Shown here: positions 46,650 to 56,637 of the stretch, piece by piece | How positions within the stretch are numbered: position 1 is the first letter of the stretch | Layout: every line of letters begins with the position of its first letter | NCBI RefSeq assembly: GCF_003268395.1 | Contig: NZ_LQXQ01000010.1 | Span: 33,565-97,564 of the forward strand | DNA: 64,000 nucleotides | From: Acinetobacter sp. CFCC 10889 | Lineage (GTDB): Bacteria; Pseudomonadota; Gammaproteobacteria; Pseudomonadales; Moraxellaceae | Reading direction: 5' to 3' | Program-made: the position numbers and the translations under genes | The notes under the pieces: model-generated | What the model was told of the DNA's origin: nothing | The model's database searches: none | What the model saw: only the letters and a program-made list of their open reading frames with translations

Positions 46650-47681
46650 ATGCGCAAAACTGTGCCATTCATCATGTTGCTAACATGCTTCACGATTTTG
46701 AATTCATCTGCTTATGCTGCTACAAGCAATGCAGTGAATGATGAAAAAAAGACCACACAAGTTCAGCCTACTGCAGCAGTAAGTTGGAGTAAAGATGCGA
46801 TGAATAATGCTGTATGGTCAGCACAACTTGCGCGGGGGCAGTATCCTGCCTATGCACGTGCGCAAGTTATGCTGAATAATTTGCATGCATCACCGGGTCC
46901 AATTGATGCTAAAAGTGGTAAAAATTTTCTTAAAGCAATTTCTGCTTATCAGCAGATGAATGGCTTAGAAATTACAGGTGTGCTCAATCAAGCGACATGG
47001 AATAGTCTTGTGACACACCAAAAACAGCCCGCATTTACCGAATATAGTATTACAGCACAAGACCTGAAAGGACCTTTTGCAAAAAGTATTCCGCGTAATT
47101 ACGCATTACAAGCCAAAATGAAAGGTTTGTATTACACACGTATTACGGAATTGCTGGGTGAAAAATTTCATATTGATGAAGATTTTTTAAGACAAATCAA
47201 TCCAAAAGTCAATTTCAATAAAGTGGGTCAAAAAATTATTGTGCCAAATGTACGTAATGATTTGTCAGATGATATTACTTTGATTGTGGCACATAAAGGC
47301 GCGCGCCAATTGTATTTGTTTAACCATTTAAATCAGTTAGTGGGCTCTTTCCCTGCAACGATTGGTGGGGCAGATACACCATCTCCGAAAGGAACACATA
47401 AAGTCGTTAAAGTAGCAGCAAATCCATATTATGGTTATTCACCAAAAAACTTTGTACAAGGTGGTAACAAAAAGCCATTAACTCTACCGCCTGGTCCAAA
47501 TGGTCCTGTAGGAAATATGTGGATTGCACTCAGTAAACCATCTTTTGGAATTCATGGTACACCAAATCCCTCTTTGATTTCTAAGACAGCATCACATGGT
47601 TGTATTCGTCTTACCAACTGGGATGCAAATGATCTGGGACGTAAGGTACAAGAAGGTGCAGTGGTTAAGTTTTTAGAATAA
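46650..47681 (+). CDS. L,D-transpeptidase (YkuD family)
   Basis: Exported enzyme of 343 residues that forms 3-3 peptidoglycan cross-links or attaches proteins. The signal peptide is MRKTVPFIMLLTCFTILNSSAYA. A peptidoglycan-binding segment (VMLNNLHASPGPIDAKSGKNFLKAISAYQQMNGLEITGVLNQATWNSL) comes next, then a LysM-like stretch (DEDFLRQINPKVNFNKVGQKIIVPN). The YkuD domain ends with the catalytic GIHGT...TASHGCIRLTNWDANDLG (Cys nucleophile). The Acinetobacter Ldt paralogue number is not assigned. Monocistronic. Confidence 0.9.
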   Translation: MRKTVPFIMLLTCFTILNSSAYAATSNAVNDEKKTTQVQPTAAVSWSKDAMNNAVWSAQLARGQYPAYARAQVMLNNLHASPGPIDAKSGKNFLKAISAYQQMNGLEITGVLNQATWNSLVTHQKQPAFTEYSITAQDLKGPFAKSIPRNYALQAKMKGLYYTRITELLGEKFHIDEDFLRQINPKVNFNKVGQKIIVPNVRNDLSDDITLIVAHKGARQLYLFNHLNQLVGSFPATIGGADTPSPKGTHKVVKVAANPYYGYSPKNFVQGGNKKPLTLPPGPNGPVGNMWIALSKPSFGIHGTPNPSLISKTASHGCIRLTNWDANDLGRKVQEGAVVKFLE

Positions 47682-47706
47682 TTTAAAACGTTATTTTACT
47701 TATTTT

Positions 47707-47732
47707 AAAAAGGCAGTTTACTGCCTTTTTTT
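47707..47732 (+). terminator. Terminator after the L,D-transpeptidase
   Basis: AAAAAGGCAG, loop TTTA, CTGCCTTTTTTT: a compact 10-bp stem and T run. Confidence 0.92.
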
Positions 47733-47936
47733 GTTTAATTTTATTTAATGTATTTTGTATTTTATTTAAAATAGTGTGATGTTTCTTATATTAATTTATA
47801 AAAGTGTGATTTATTTTTAATTATTTAAAGTAGAAATTAATGATTTCATTATGTTATTTACAGTGTTAATCTAATCTCAAAATAAATGACTCACTATCCA
47901 TTGACATAATGGAATGCGAAAGTAAGTAATCAATAG

Positions 47937-49193
47937 ATGAATAGTAATATAGAAGATAATCCTGATATTCAATACTTGCAAAAACAACGAGAAGAATGTG
48001 AGTCTTTGCTTGAAAATCAGTCAAAAAGTATGTTGTCATTGTTTTCTAAATCTTTGGAAAGGAAGTTTTGGCAAGATCGTGAAGATCGTTTAACTAAACT
48101 GATCGTGAGAGCATTTATACCTGCGACTATTTTTTATTTTCTATTTGAATTAATCAGTCTCCCGATTAATTATTTTACCACTGAGATAGCACATCGAAAG
48201 CATGATGTACTTTTAACTTTAATATCATATACCACAGGTTGGATTGCTTTATTTAGTATTTATATTATGGCAAAACATCCTGTGTGGAAAAAATATTATC
48301 GCTATGTTGTCACTACTGTGATTGCAGTTGGTTTAAGTGTTGTACAAACGGTATTGTTTTTAACACAAGCTCTTTCAATGACATGGCGTGGTACATTAAT
48401 TATCGTTTTTGCCCTCATGTTTGCTTATATTTGCTCAGGTTTACGCCCATTATACACATTTTTTGCGGGCATGGTTTCGGCAGTCATCACTTGTATTGTT
48501 TTATGGATAAGTCAAAAATATGTACCACCATGGGTATTATTTAATGTCTTGGTATTGGGGAATTTGGTCGGTTTAGGTTTATCTGTTTTAACGATTTCAC
48601 CTGAGCGTATTCGCTTTTTACAGTCGATTATGATTGATTTGGATAAAAAAATATATGCATCTTTAAATGATCATTTAGTTCAAATTAGTCATCAAGACAC
48701 TTTAACATTATTGGCAAATCGCCGTGGTTTTGAGCAGCAATTGGCGAAGAGTTTATATTATGCAAAAGATAGACATCAGCCTTTAGCTTTATTATTCATT
48801 GATGTTGATTTTTTTAAACGTTTTAATGATCATTATGGGCATCAGCATGGAGATATTGCATTAATTGCTGTGGCAGAAGTTTTAAAGAATAATATTCGAG
48901 AACATGATGTTGCGATACGTTATGGTGGTGAAGAATTTATTATTTTATTAAATAACTCTACAGAGCAAGCTGCCATTCATGTAGCAAAACGGCTTTTAGA
49001 AGAAGTTCGAAAACAAAAAATACCACATGAATACTCTTTAATTTCTGAGTGTTTAACCATTAGTATTGGTGTGACTTTATATACAGGAAAAGAGAATATT
49101 TTAGAACAAGATATTTTAAAAGTTGCAGACAATGCATTATATCAAGCTAAAAATAAAGGTAGAGATCAGTATATTTTTATTCCTATTGTTTAG
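47937..49193 (+). CDS. Membrane diguanylate cyclase (GGDEF)
   Basis: Makes c-di-GMP from two GTP. The 418-residue protein has an N-terminal soluble part, five to six membrane spans (about residues 55-215, for example VTTVIAVGLSVVQTVLFL and ALMFAYICSGLRPLY), and a C-terminal GGDEF domain. The active site is intact as RYGGEEFIIL. An inhibitory RxxD site (REHD) lies five residues before it, so product inhibition is expected. The catalytic metal residues in LFIDVDFFKRFNDHYGHQHGD are present. No ribosome-binding site is obvious before the ATG at 47937. It is probably opposed by the EAL protein at 56.6 kb. Confidence 0.9.
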   Translation: MNSNIEDNPDIQYLQKQREECESLLENQSKSMLSLFSKSLERKFWQDREDRLTKLIVRAFIPATIFYFLFELISLPINYFTTEIAHRKHDVLLTLISYTTGWIALFSIYIMAKHPVWKKYYRYVVTTVIAVGLSVVQTVLFLTQALSMTWRGTLIIVFALMFAYICSGLRPLYTFFAGMVSAVITCIVLWISQKYVPPWVLFNVLVLGNLVGLGLSVLTISPERIRFLQSIMIDLDKKIYASLNDHLVQISHQDTLTLLANRRGFEQQLAKSLYYAKDRHQPLALLFIDVDFFKRFNDHYGHQHGDIALIAVAEVLKNNIREHDVAIRYGGEEFIILLNNSTEQAAIHVAKRLLEEVRKQKIPHEYSLISECLTISIGVTLYTGKENILEQDILKVADNALYQAKNKGRDQYIFIPIV

Positions 49194-49338
49194 ATAGTAA
49201 ATATGACGAGATGGTGGGTAAAGTCAAACAACAGGATGTATTATAATTATCCATCTGGCACTGCTATTCAGCATGATGTACATAGTCAGCCATAGTACAA
49301 AGCGTTATGATAGTGAGACTCTTGCATTGGACTAAATT

Positions 49339-50406
49339 ATGAAAATTGTTGCAGATGAAAATCTCGCATTTACCGAATATTTTTTTGCTGAATTTGGCGA
49401 TATTCATCAAGCAGCAGGGCGTAGTTTAAATCATGACAATGTGATAGATGCTGAAGCATTATTGGTGCGATCAGTCACAAAAGTGAATGAACAACTGATT
49501 CAAAATACACCACTTAAATTTGTGGGCAGTGCCACGATTGGTACTGACCATCTCGATATATCAGCAATCGAAGCACAGCAAATTGCTTGGTCAAATGCGG
49601 CAGGGTGTAATGCACAAGCGGTGGCAGAATATGTAATCACTGCATTATTAAAGTTGAATCCAACACTTTTATCGCAAAATAACCAATTTACTTTAGGCAT
49701 TATTGGTTTGGGGAATGTGGGTTCACGTTTGGCTTATATGGCGAAACTTTTGGGTTGGAATGTCATCGGTTATGATCCTTTTGTACAGCATCATGATATT
49801 CAACAGGTTGAATTAGAAGAATTACTCAAAAATTCCGATGCAATCACGACACATGTGCCATTAACGAAATCAGGTGAGTATCCAACCTATCATTTGATCA
49901 ATGAACATGCATTGAGTTTAATGAAAAGCAATGCAATTTTAATCAATTCTGCACGTGGTCCTGTCGTGTCAGAAACAGCGTTGATCGCAGATATTCAAGA
50001 AAATAAGCGTCAAGTTGTACTCGATGTATTTGAGCATGAGCCTGAAATTTCACAACAATTATTAGATTTAGTGACCATCGTGACACCACATATTGCAGGT
50101 TACAGCTTGGAAGGCAAGGCACGTGGTACACAAATGATTTACGAAGCCTTTTGTAAAACTTTTGATTATCCTGCACATAAAAAATTTGAATCACAACTTC
50201 CTGCATGTGATCAATATTTCTATGGCAATAGCATTAAGCAAACGCTAAAAGAGCATTTGACTGATATTTATGATATTTCACGTGATGATCAAAATCTTCG
50301 AGCTTGTTTAAAAGATGGAAAAGTAGATCAAAAAGCCTTTGATTATTTGCGCAAAACCTATCCTTTACGCCGTGAATGGGCTGCGCATGGAGGTCCTAAA
50401 GCATGA
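49339..50406 (+). CDS. pdxB: Erythronate-4-phosphate dehydrogenase
   Basis: Second enzyme of the DXP-dependent pyridoxal-phosphate pathway. The 355-residue protein is a D-2-hydroxyacid dehydrogenase with the Rossmann motif LGIIGLGNVGSRLAYMAKLLGW. The catalytic Arg is in INSARGPVVSE, Glu in VVLDVFEHEP and His in VTPHIAGYSLEGK. The C-terminal dimerisation part (KFESQLPACDQYFYG) is PdxB-specific. Its stop overlaps the epmA start (ATGA, four bases), so the two are co-translated. Confidence 0.95.
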   Translation: MKIVADENLAFTEYFFAEFGDIHQAAGRSLNHDNVIDAEALLVRSVTKVNEQLIQNTPLKFVGSATIGTDHLDISAIEAQQIAWSNAAGCNAQAVAEYVITALLKLNPTLLSQNNQFTLGIIGLGNVGSRLAYMAKLLGWNVIGYDPFVQHHDIQQVELEELLKNSDAITTHVPLTKSGEYPTYHLINEHALSLMKSNAILINSARGPVVSETALIADIQENKRQVVLDVFEHEPEISQQLLDLVTIVTPHIAGYSLEGKARGTQMIYEAFCKTFDYPAHKKFESQLPACDQYFYGNSIKQTLKEHLTDIYDISRDDQNLRACLKDGKVDQKAFDYLRKTYPLRREWAAHGGPKA

Positions 50407-51383
50407 GCGAATCTGTAAATTATCAGCCGACTTGCGATTTAAAAGCGTTAAAAGCCCGTGCCAAAATGTATGCTCAACTTCGTCAGTTTTTTGCGGAACG
50501 TGATGTGTTGGAGGTGGAAACACCTGTACTTTCTCAAGCGGGCGTGACGGATGTGCATTTGGCTTCTGTGCAGGCACAGCGTCATGTACAAGGCAAAAAA
50601 CTAACCCATTATTTACAGACTTCACCTGAGTTTGCCATGAAGCGTTTGCTTGCAAGTGGCAGTGGGGCGATTTATCAGATTTGTAAAGTCTTTCGTGATG
50701 ATGAGCATGGGCGTAAACACAATAGTGAATTCACTATGTTGGAATGGTATCGCCCTGAGTTTTCACTGAAAGATTTGATGCTGGAAGTTACTGATTTACT
50801 CAATGTGGTTTTGGTTGAGCGTTTTGGTGAAGTTCGCCCGAGCATTTACAGTTATAAACATGCGTTTATGGATCGTTTGGATTTAAATCCATTGCAAGCG
50901 ACTTTAAAAGAATTAAAAGATGCTTGTCGCCGTGTAGGTTTAAATTTGGATTTGGGTGATGATCGTTTGGGTTATATTGACCTTCTGTTTTCTCACATGG
51001 TTGAGCCAAGTTTAGGTTTTGATACGCCTGTATTTTTAACTGATTTTCCACCTGAAATGGCGTCACTTGCCAAGACACGTATTGATGAAGATGGGGAATT
51101 GGTTGCAGCTCGTTTTGAGTTGTATATCGAAGGTTTGGAACTTGCCAATGCTTATGATGAACTGATTGATGCAGATGTTTTGCGTGGGCGTTTTGAAGCG
51201 GATAATGCTGAGCGTAAAAAGTTGGGCTTACATGTGATGCCAATAGATGAGTATTTGCTTGCCGCATTACCGAATATGCCTGAATGTTCAGGGATTGCTT
51301 TGGGGATTGATCGTTTGTTGATGGTTGTGACCAATCAAATGAAGTTGGAAAAGGTGGTGAGTTTTACGGCAGATGTGTCGTGA
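50403..51383 (+). CDS. epmA: Elongation factor P-(R)-beta-lysine ligase
   Basis: LysRS paralogue (PoxA/GenX) that attaches beta-lysine to EF-P. The 326-residue protein lacks the anticodon-binding domain and has the class II motifs: RDVLEVETPVLSQAGVTDVHLASV, ICKVFRDDEHGRKHNSEFTMLEWYRPEF and SGIALGIDRLLMVV. It overlaps pdxB by four bases. Neither epmB nor efp is in the window. Confidence 0.95.
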   Translation: MSESVNYQPTCDLKALKARAKMYAQLRQFFAERDVLEVETPVLSQAGVTDVHLASVQAQRHVQGKKLTHYLQTSPEFAMKRLLASGSGAIYQICKVFRDDEHGRKHNSEFTMLEWYRPEFSLKDLMLEVTDLLNVVLVERFGEVRPSIYSYKHAFMDRLDLNPLQATLKELKDACRRVGLNLDLGDDRLGYIDLLFSHMVEPSLGFDTPVFLTDFPPEMASLAKTRIDEDGELVAARFELYIEGLELANAYDELIDADVLRGRFEADNAERKKLGLHVMPIDEYLLAALPNMPECSGIALGIDRLLMVVTNQMKLEKVVSFTADVS

Positions 51384-51440
51384 GGGATTTAAAACTAAAA
51401 GGTACTTTTAGTTGCAAAATGTATCAAAATTGCTAAAAAA

Positions 51441-51470
51441 GAAAGCGACTTGTTTATGAGTCGCTTTTTT
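51441..51470 (+). terminator. Terminator after pdxB-epmA
   Basis: AAAGCGACT (51442-51450) pairs with AGTCGCTTT (51459-51467), followed by a T run. Confidence 0.88.
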
Positions 51471-51615
51471 GTGGATGAATGGTGGTTTTTAAATGGTGAA
51501 TAACAGTGTATTTCGCATAAAGACCATTATGTTAAATGGGAGAAATTTTGTGAGTAAAAATATCTATTTTTCTTTATACTGATTATAATTTTTTGATTTA
51601 AATAAACTTTGAATT

Positions 51616-52743
51616 ATGATTAATGATTTAGATACTTTTGAGAGTAAGCTTTTAAATTTATGCCAAGAATATTTTTTAGACCTTTCAAAGTCAGAACTTT
51701 TACAAACAGGTAGATCGAAAGATATTTTAGAAAAATATAAGGAAAATAAAAGTTTAAGTAATTTTGAACAAGCTTATATAAATGAGTACCTTCTAAGATC
51801 TTTAGCTCAATTCTTACCAAATTTTTTGAAACGGACTGCAAATAAAGTTGAATTAGAGAGATTTATCGAAGAAAAAGCTTTTCAAGAGAAGGTCAGACGA
51901 GAAGTTGTTGAAAAACAAAAGCTACTTGAGTTAGATCCTGTATATATTGCAAAGCAAAAAGAACAAGCATTGCTTAAAAAATATGAAATTAATGAATATA
52001 CAACAGATGCATTACCAATAAAACTTCCTGAGATTTTAAGTAAGTTAGATAGGGACATAAGGCTTTCTCAGGATGAAGCAGTTTGGTTAAACACTTTAGG
52101 AAAGGATTTTTTTAGTGGTAAGGTTCGTCATAAATTTCATCGTTTAGAAGCTAATTATTATCTTCAGGAATATAAGAAAAATGTTAAAAATATTTGGAAT
52201 GCTATTAATGCGAGTAGCCAATTAAGAAAGTGTCAGGCTAGTTTAGAAGCAGAGGAGTTGCTTAAAAGTATTACTGTTTCTGATAAAAAAGATAAAAAAT
52301 TATTATCCGCTTATTTTACAACCTTAGGAGGTGTTAGACGTGATCTTAGAAAAGTTAATATCGCAATAGATAATGCTTTCAAAGCTCATAATTTAACTCC
52401 TGATAATTATCGCCCATGTACATTATTGGGGGCTATTTATATGGAAACATACCAATATACACTTGGGCATGAATGGTATGAAAAAGCTATTGAGCGTGGA
52501 GCAACAGATCAATCTATCAATGCTGATCTAAAAAGTATTATTTCTAAGATGGATAAAACGAAACGTAATGAAATGATTGAACACTTATTAAAGTTGGATC
52601 ACCTTACATATTCATGGTTAAAGTCTTTAAAAATAGCTGTAGTAAATAATCCCAAAACTAAAAAAAATAAGGTTGAGCAGACAATAAAAGCTCAAAAGAA
52701 AGCATTGCCCCAGCAGAGTAAAAAGACGGTTAAAAGTAAATAG
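51616..52743 (+). CDS. Orphan AT-rich protein with TPR-like segment, unknown function
   Basis: Protein of 375 residues that I do not recognise. It is mostly helical and highly charged. The middle has KVRREVVEKQKLLELDPVYIAKQKEQALLKKYEIN. A TPR-like pair is suggested by LRKVNIAIDNAFKAHNLTPDNYRPCTLLGAIYMETYQYTLGHEWYEKAIERGA (about residues 245-300), and a Lys-rich tail (KTKKNKVEQTIKAQKKALPQQSKKTVKSK) could bind nucleic acid. No signal or membrane segment. Its base composition is more AT-rich than pdxB, epmA or cca, and it has its own terminators on both sides. It looks like an acquired single gene. Confidence 0.6.
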   Translation: MINDLDTFESKLLNLCQEYFLDLSKSELLQTGRSKDILEKYKENKSLSNFEQAYINEYLLRSLAQFLPNFLKRTANKVELERFIEEKAFQEKVRREVVEKQKLLELDPVYIAKQKEQALLKKYEINEYTTDALPIKLPEILSKLDRDIRLSQDEAVWLNTLGKDFFSGKVRHKFHRLEANYYLQEYKKNVKNIWNAINASSQLRKCQASLEAEELLKSITVSDKKDKKLLSAYFTTLGGVRRDLRKVNIAIDNAFKAHNLTPDNYRPCTLLGAIYMETYQYTLGHEWYEKAIERGATDQSINADLKSIISKMDKTKRNEMIEHLLKLDHLTYSWLKSLKIAVVNNPKTKKNKVEQTIKAQKKALPQQSKKTVKSK

Positions 52744-52772
52744 CCGAATTATTTCAATAACTTGTAATCCAT

Positions 52773-52805
52773 AAAAAAGCCTAACTTAGGCAGGTTAGGC
52801 TTTTT
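52773..52805 (+). terminator. Terminator after the orphan gene
   Basis: AAAAAAGCCTAAC (52773-52785) with GTTAGGCTTTTT (52794-52805): a perfect 12-bp stem and T run. Confidence 0.9.
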
Positions 52806-52873
52806 ATATGAAATTCTATTGTTCCACGTAAACCATCATTAGGTAGTTTTTAATCATTGCCTATAATGAATGT

Positions 52874-52901
52874 AATCCTCTCATTTTTGAGAGGATTTTT
52901 C
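52874..52901. terminator. Hairpin between the orphan gene and cca
   Basis: AATCCTCTC and GAGAGGATT pair around ATTTTT, with a T run on the plus side (GGATTTTTC). It may be a second terminator for the rightward gene, and a weak one for cca. Confidence 0.65.
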
Positions 52902-52903
52902 AT

Positions 52904-54145
52904 TTATGCTGTATGCGTATGATGCCCTAACTCATGCTTTAACTGCGCAATTGCTTCAATCCGTTTCTGAATCAACATTTCACCAATATCTGCACCTTTT
53001 ATCTCAGGTGGCAGATCAGATGCCTTAATCGTACGAACCCGTTGCGTAATTTTCCATAAAAACTCCGCTTGAGGATAATCACGATTTTCCATGCCCAAAC
53101 GACCACGTGCATCACATTCACAGGCTTGCAAAAATGCTTCAACACGCTCAGGACGACGTAATACATCCAAACGCTGTAACAGACGCCATAAAGTACCTGC
53201 TTTCAACGTGAAAGCCTGATGACATTTCAAATGCTCTTTACACACTGCCAAAGCAAGTTGTTTGGTTAATGTTGGAACTTTCAAACGATCACAGACTTCT
53301 GTCACAGGAGCAATCCCACGTTCCTCATGCATGATATGACGTGGCAATTCCTCTTTGGGTGTCAAAGCTTTACCCAAATCATGAACCAAGACGGCAAAAC
53401 GCACATCCAAAGAATAATTGGCTTTGCAGGCTTGTTGCAAAGACATCAGGGTATGAATACCACAATCAATTTCAGGATGATATTCAGGACGTTGCGGAAC
53501 ACCAAACAGCGCATCAATTTCAGGGAATAAAATCTTTAAAGCACCACATTCACGTAATACTTCAAAATAAACATCAGCATGATCTTCCATCAAAGCACGT
53601 GAGGTTTCTTTCCAAACACGTTCAGGTGTGAGTGCTTGTAATTCACCTGACTCAGCCAATTGACGCATTAACGCTAAGGTTTCATCAGCAATCGAAAACC
53701 CATATTGCGCATAACGTGCCGCAAAGCGGGCAACACGGAGTACACGTAAAGGATCTTCAGCAAAAGCAATCGAAACATGACGTAATATTTTATTATTTAA
53801 ATCATCCTGACCATGATAGGGGTCGAATACTTGCCCCTCTGCATCCATCGCAATCGCATTAATAGTTAAATCACGACGAATCAAATCTTCTTCTAAGGTC
53901 ACCGCAGGATCGGTATAAAATTCAAAGCCATGATAACCATGCCCTGATTTACGTTCTGTACGGGCAAGCGCATATTCATCTTTGGTTTCAGGATGCAAAA
54001 ACACAGGAAAATCTTTACCCACAGGCTGATAGCCTTGAGCAAGAAGTTGTTCAGGTGTTCCACCAACAACAACATAATCTTTTTCGTGATAGGGATGACC
54101 GAGTAAATGATCTCTGACAGCACCGCCTACTAAATAAACTTGCAT
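52904..54145 (-). CDS. cca: Multifunctional CCA tRNA nucleotidyltransferase
   Basis: Adds or repairs the 3' CCA of tRNA. The 413-residue protein has the class II nucleotidyltransferase head (MQVYLVGGAVRDHLLG...KDYVVVGG), LARTERKSGHGYHGFEFY, ERVWKETSRALMED and a C-terminal HD domain (VRFAVLVHDLGKAL...CDRLKVPTLTKQLALAVCKEH) with phosphohydrolase capacity. The start at 54145 gives the family N-terminus, rather than 54166. Its Shine-Dalgarno (AGAGG) lies within the right arm of a 13-bp terminator-like hairpin, so access may be regulated. Confidence 0.96.
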   Translation of the reverse strand: MQVYLVGGAVRDHLLGHPYHEKDYVVVGGTPEQLLAQGYQPVGKDFPVFLHPETKDEYALARTERKSGHGYHGFEFYTDPAVTLEEDLIRRDLTINAIAMDAEGQVFDPYHGQDDLNNKILRHVSIAFAEDPLRVLRVARFAARYAQYGFSIADETLALMRQLAESGELQALTPERVWKETSRALMEDHADVYFEVLRECGALKILFPEIDALFGVPQRPEYHPEIDCGIHTLMSLQQACKANYSLDVRFAVLVHDLGKALTPKEELPRHIMHEERGIAPVTEVCDRLKVPTLTKQLALAVCKEHLKCHQAFTLKAGTLWRLLQRLDVLRRPERVEAFLQACECDARGRLGMENRDYPQAEFLWKITQRVRTIKASDLPPEIKGADIGEMLIQKRIEAIAQLKHELGHHTHTA

Positions 54146-54148
54146 GAA

Positions 54149-54193
54149 AAAACCTCTATTCTTCAAGCCATGATGCTACAGAATAGAGGTTTT
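54149..54193 (-). terminator. Hairpin that is both maeB terminator and cca leader
   Basis: On the minus strand AAAACCTCTATTC, a 19-base loop and GAATAGAGGTTTT form a 13-bp stem followed by TT. It lies 32 bases after the maeB stop and contains the AGAGG that would be the cca ribosome-binding site. Confidence 0.78.
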
Positions 54194-54224
54194 CTCAAGT
54201 CACAAGATGTGAGTAAACGTGCAA

Positions 54225-55142
54225 TTAAAGAGCAGCTTTCTCGTTTTCTTGAATTTCAGCAACAGTTAATGCTGTCATATTGACTAAACGGCGAGTTGTC
54301 GCAGTTGGGGTCAAGATATGTACAGGTTTAGCAGCACCAAGCAAGATTGGACCAATGGTCACGTTATTGCCTGATGTAGATTTCAACAAGTTGAATGAAA
54401 TGTTTGCTGCATCAAGGTTTGGCATGATCAACAAGTTTGCAGAACCTTTGAAACGTGAGTTCGGGAATGCAAAATGACGAATATTTTCATCCAACGCTGC
54501 ATCGGCATGCATTTCACCTTCAACTTCAAGCTCAGGGGCGATTTCCGTTAAGATTTCAAACACTTTACGCATTTTTTGTGCGCTTGGATCATTTTGATCT
54601 GAACCAAAACTTGAGTGTGACAATAAAGCAACTCGTGGCGTCATACCAAAACGACGTACTTCTTCAGCCGCTAAAATGGTCATTTCAGCCAATTGTTCAG
54701 CCGTTGGGTTACGGTTAATGTAGGTATCTGCGATGAACAGGTTGCGATCTTCAAGCATTAAGGCATTCAAGGTAAAGAAGTTATTACGACCTTCTTTTAA
54801 CCCAATGACATTTTTCACAAAGTCCAAGTGAATGTCATAGCTTGAATAGGTACCACACAACATACCATCTGCTTGACCATGACGTACAAGCATTGAAGCG
54901 ATTAAAGTTGAACGACGACGTGATTCACGTTGAGCATACTCAGGTGTTACACCTTTGCGTTGCATGATGTTGTGATAATCTTCAGCAAATTTTTCATAAT
55001 CAGGATTATTTTCTTGATCTACGATAGTGATATTCACACCATTCTCAAGACGTAAGCCTAATTTTTTGATATTTGCTTCGATGACTGAAGTACGACCGAC
55101 CAAAATTGGTTTTGCCAAATCTTCATCCACTGCAATTTGCAC
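54225..55142 (-). CDS. MaeB fragment, phosphotransacetylase-like domain
   Basis: Second frame of the split maeB, shown from the first ATG at 55142 ([23 protein letters not shown]). It contains the PTA fold ([69 protein letters not shown]). It has no ribosome-binding site of its own and is not expected to be made alone. Confidence 0.7.
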   Translation of the reverse strand: MQIAVDEDLAKPILVGRTSVIEANIKKLGLRLENGVNITIVDQENNPDYEKFAEDYHNIMQRKGVTPEYAQRESRRRSTLIASMLVRHGQADGMLCGTYSSYDIHLDFVKNVIGLKEGRNNFFTLNALMLEDRNLFIADTYINRNPTAEQLAEMTILAAEEVRRFGMTPRVALLSHSSFGSDQNDPSAQKMRKVFEILTEIAPELEVEGEMHADAALDENIRHFAFPNSRFKGSANLLIMPNLDAANISFNLLKSTSGNNVTIGPILLGAAKPVHILTPTATTRRLVNMTALTVAEIQENEKAAL

Positions 55143-56503
55143 TGCACGAAGTACACGTAAATCTTCACCTTCCGCATAAGCAATACGCTTAGGATCAGAT
55201 TTCGCTGCGCAAAAATAGGTTTCATCATTAACGCTGAGTTATAGACAAACTCAGATAAGCGTTGACGATATGCAGAGAAATCTTCGATCGGACGACTTGC
55301 CACACCTGAGTCCATTGCAGCTTGCGCAACAGCAGGTGCAATTTCCAAAATCAAACGTTGATCAAGTGGACGTGGAATTAAATAATCACGACCAAAAGAT
55401 GCAGATTTTTCACCATAAGATGCAGCGTCTGCTTCAACATGCGCCATACGTGCAATCGCATGCACACAAGCAATCTTCATTTCTTCGTTAATGGTGGTTG
55501 CACCAACGTCCAAAGCACCACGGAAGATATATGGGAAGCAAAGTGCATTATTCACTTGGTTTGGATAGTCAGAACGACCTGTTGCCATGATTACATCAGG
55601 GCGAACTTCATGCGCATGTTCAGGTAAAATCTCAGGATCAGGGTTTGCCAATGCGAAGATGATTGGATCAGCTGCCATCACTTTAACCATTTCTTTGGTC
55701 AAAATACCTGCGGCAGAAAGACCCAAGAACATGTCCGCACCTGCGATTACGTCTGCAAGTTGTGTACCTTCGATGTCTTGCACATAACGCTTTTTAGACT
55801 CATCCAAACCTTCACGTTTAGTGGTCAATAAGCCACGTGAGTCAGCAACAATGATATTTTCTTTCTTCGCACCAATCGCACAAAGTAAATCTAAGCATGA
55901 TAGGGCTGCAGCACCTGCACCTGAAGCGATGATTTTGATCTCATCAATTTTTTTGCCATTAAGTTGTAATGCATTGAGTAATGCAGAACCGACAATGATT
56001 GAAGTACCATGTTGGTCATCATGGAACACAGGAATATTCATGCGTTCACGAAGTTTTTGTTCAATGTAGAAACATTCAGGTGCTTTAATATCTTCTAGGT
56101 TGATACCGCCAAAAGTAGGTTCTAAAGCGGCAACAATGTCCACGATTTTGTCAGGATCATTTTCAGCAATTTCGATATCAAATACATCGACACCTGCGAA
56201 TTTTTTAAATAATACGCCTTTACCTTCCATCACAGGTTTTGAAGCTAAAGGACCAATATTTCCAAGACCTAAAACAGCAGTACCATTACTGACCACAGCG
56301 ACCAAGTTACCACGTGCTGTATAAAGAGCCGCTTTTGATGGGTCTTTCTCGATTTCCAAACATGGTGCAGCAACACCTGGGGAGTAGGCAAGTGCAAGAT
56401 CATGTTGGTTGACGAGTTGTTTGCTAGGCGTGACGCTGATTTTCCCTGGTGTTGGGAATTCATGGTAATACAGGGCTTGCTGTTTTAGTGATTGATCGTC
56501 CAT
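55058..56503 (-). CDS. maeB: MaeB fragment, malic-enzyme domains
   Basis: First frame of the split maeB. Residues 1 to about 432 are normal malic enzyme with malate- and NADP-binding domains; the last 50 residues or so ([14 protein letters not shown]...) are out of frame and meaningless. Confidence 0.75.
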   Translation of the reverse strand: MDDQSLKQQALYYHEFPTPGKISVTPSKQLVNQHDLALAYSPGVAAPCLEIEKDPSKAALYTARGNLVAVVSNGTAVLGLGNIGPLASKPVMEGKGVLFKKFAGVDVFDIEIAENDPDKIVDIVAALEPTFGGINLEDIKAPECFYIEQKLRERMNIPVFHDDQHGTSIIVGSALLNALQLNGKKIDEIKIIASGAGAAALSCLDLLCAIGAKKENIIVADSRGLLTTKREGLDESKKRYVQDIEGTQLADVIAGADMFLGLSAAGILTKEMVKVMAADPIIFALANPDPEILPEHAHEVRPDVIMATGRSDYPNQVNNALCFPYIFRGALDVGATTINEEMKIACVHAIARMAHVEADAASYGEKSASFGRDYLIPRPLDQRLILEIAPAVAQAAMDSGVASRPIEDFSAYRQRLSEFVYNSALMMKPIFAQRNLILSVLLMRKVKIYVYFVQCKLQWMKIWQNQFWSVVLQSSKQISKN

Positions 56504-56637
56504 TTACATCTCGTTTGTTACAATGTACCAGCGGGCGCTGGCGATTTTGGCTAAATTTTCTTGAATATACCATTTGTTGAGCAATACGGACAGTCGAAAA
56601 ACGACCTTTTTCCACAAGAAATATTGATTAAGTTTAT

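Larger units (their letters stand above)
54225..56503 (-). pseudogene. maeB: NADP-dependent malic enzyme MaeB, split by a one-base frameshift
   Basis: Malic enzyme fused to a phosphotransacetylase-like domain; converts malate to pyruvate and CO2 with NADP. Together the two frames give about 760 residues, the normal length. The N-terminal part (start [21 protein letters not shown]) has [35 protein letters not shown] and [17 protein letters not shown]. The C-terminal part is the PTA-like domain. The join reads ALMMKPIFA then Q; the expected [19 protein letters not shown] appears if one base is added near 55208 (TTTGC-GCAGCG). Either a sequence error or a real break. A single-base change in such a conserved gene needs checking against reads. 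Confidence 0.85.

Noticed and set aside
49943..50206. Antisense ORFs in pdxB and epmA
   Set aside because: Both lie fully within confident genes and show no ribosome-binding site or family resemblance.
55058..55142. Overlap of two separate genes instead of a broken maeB
   Set aside because: The two translations join into one standard MaeB when one base is restored, and the second frame lacks its own ribosome-binding site.
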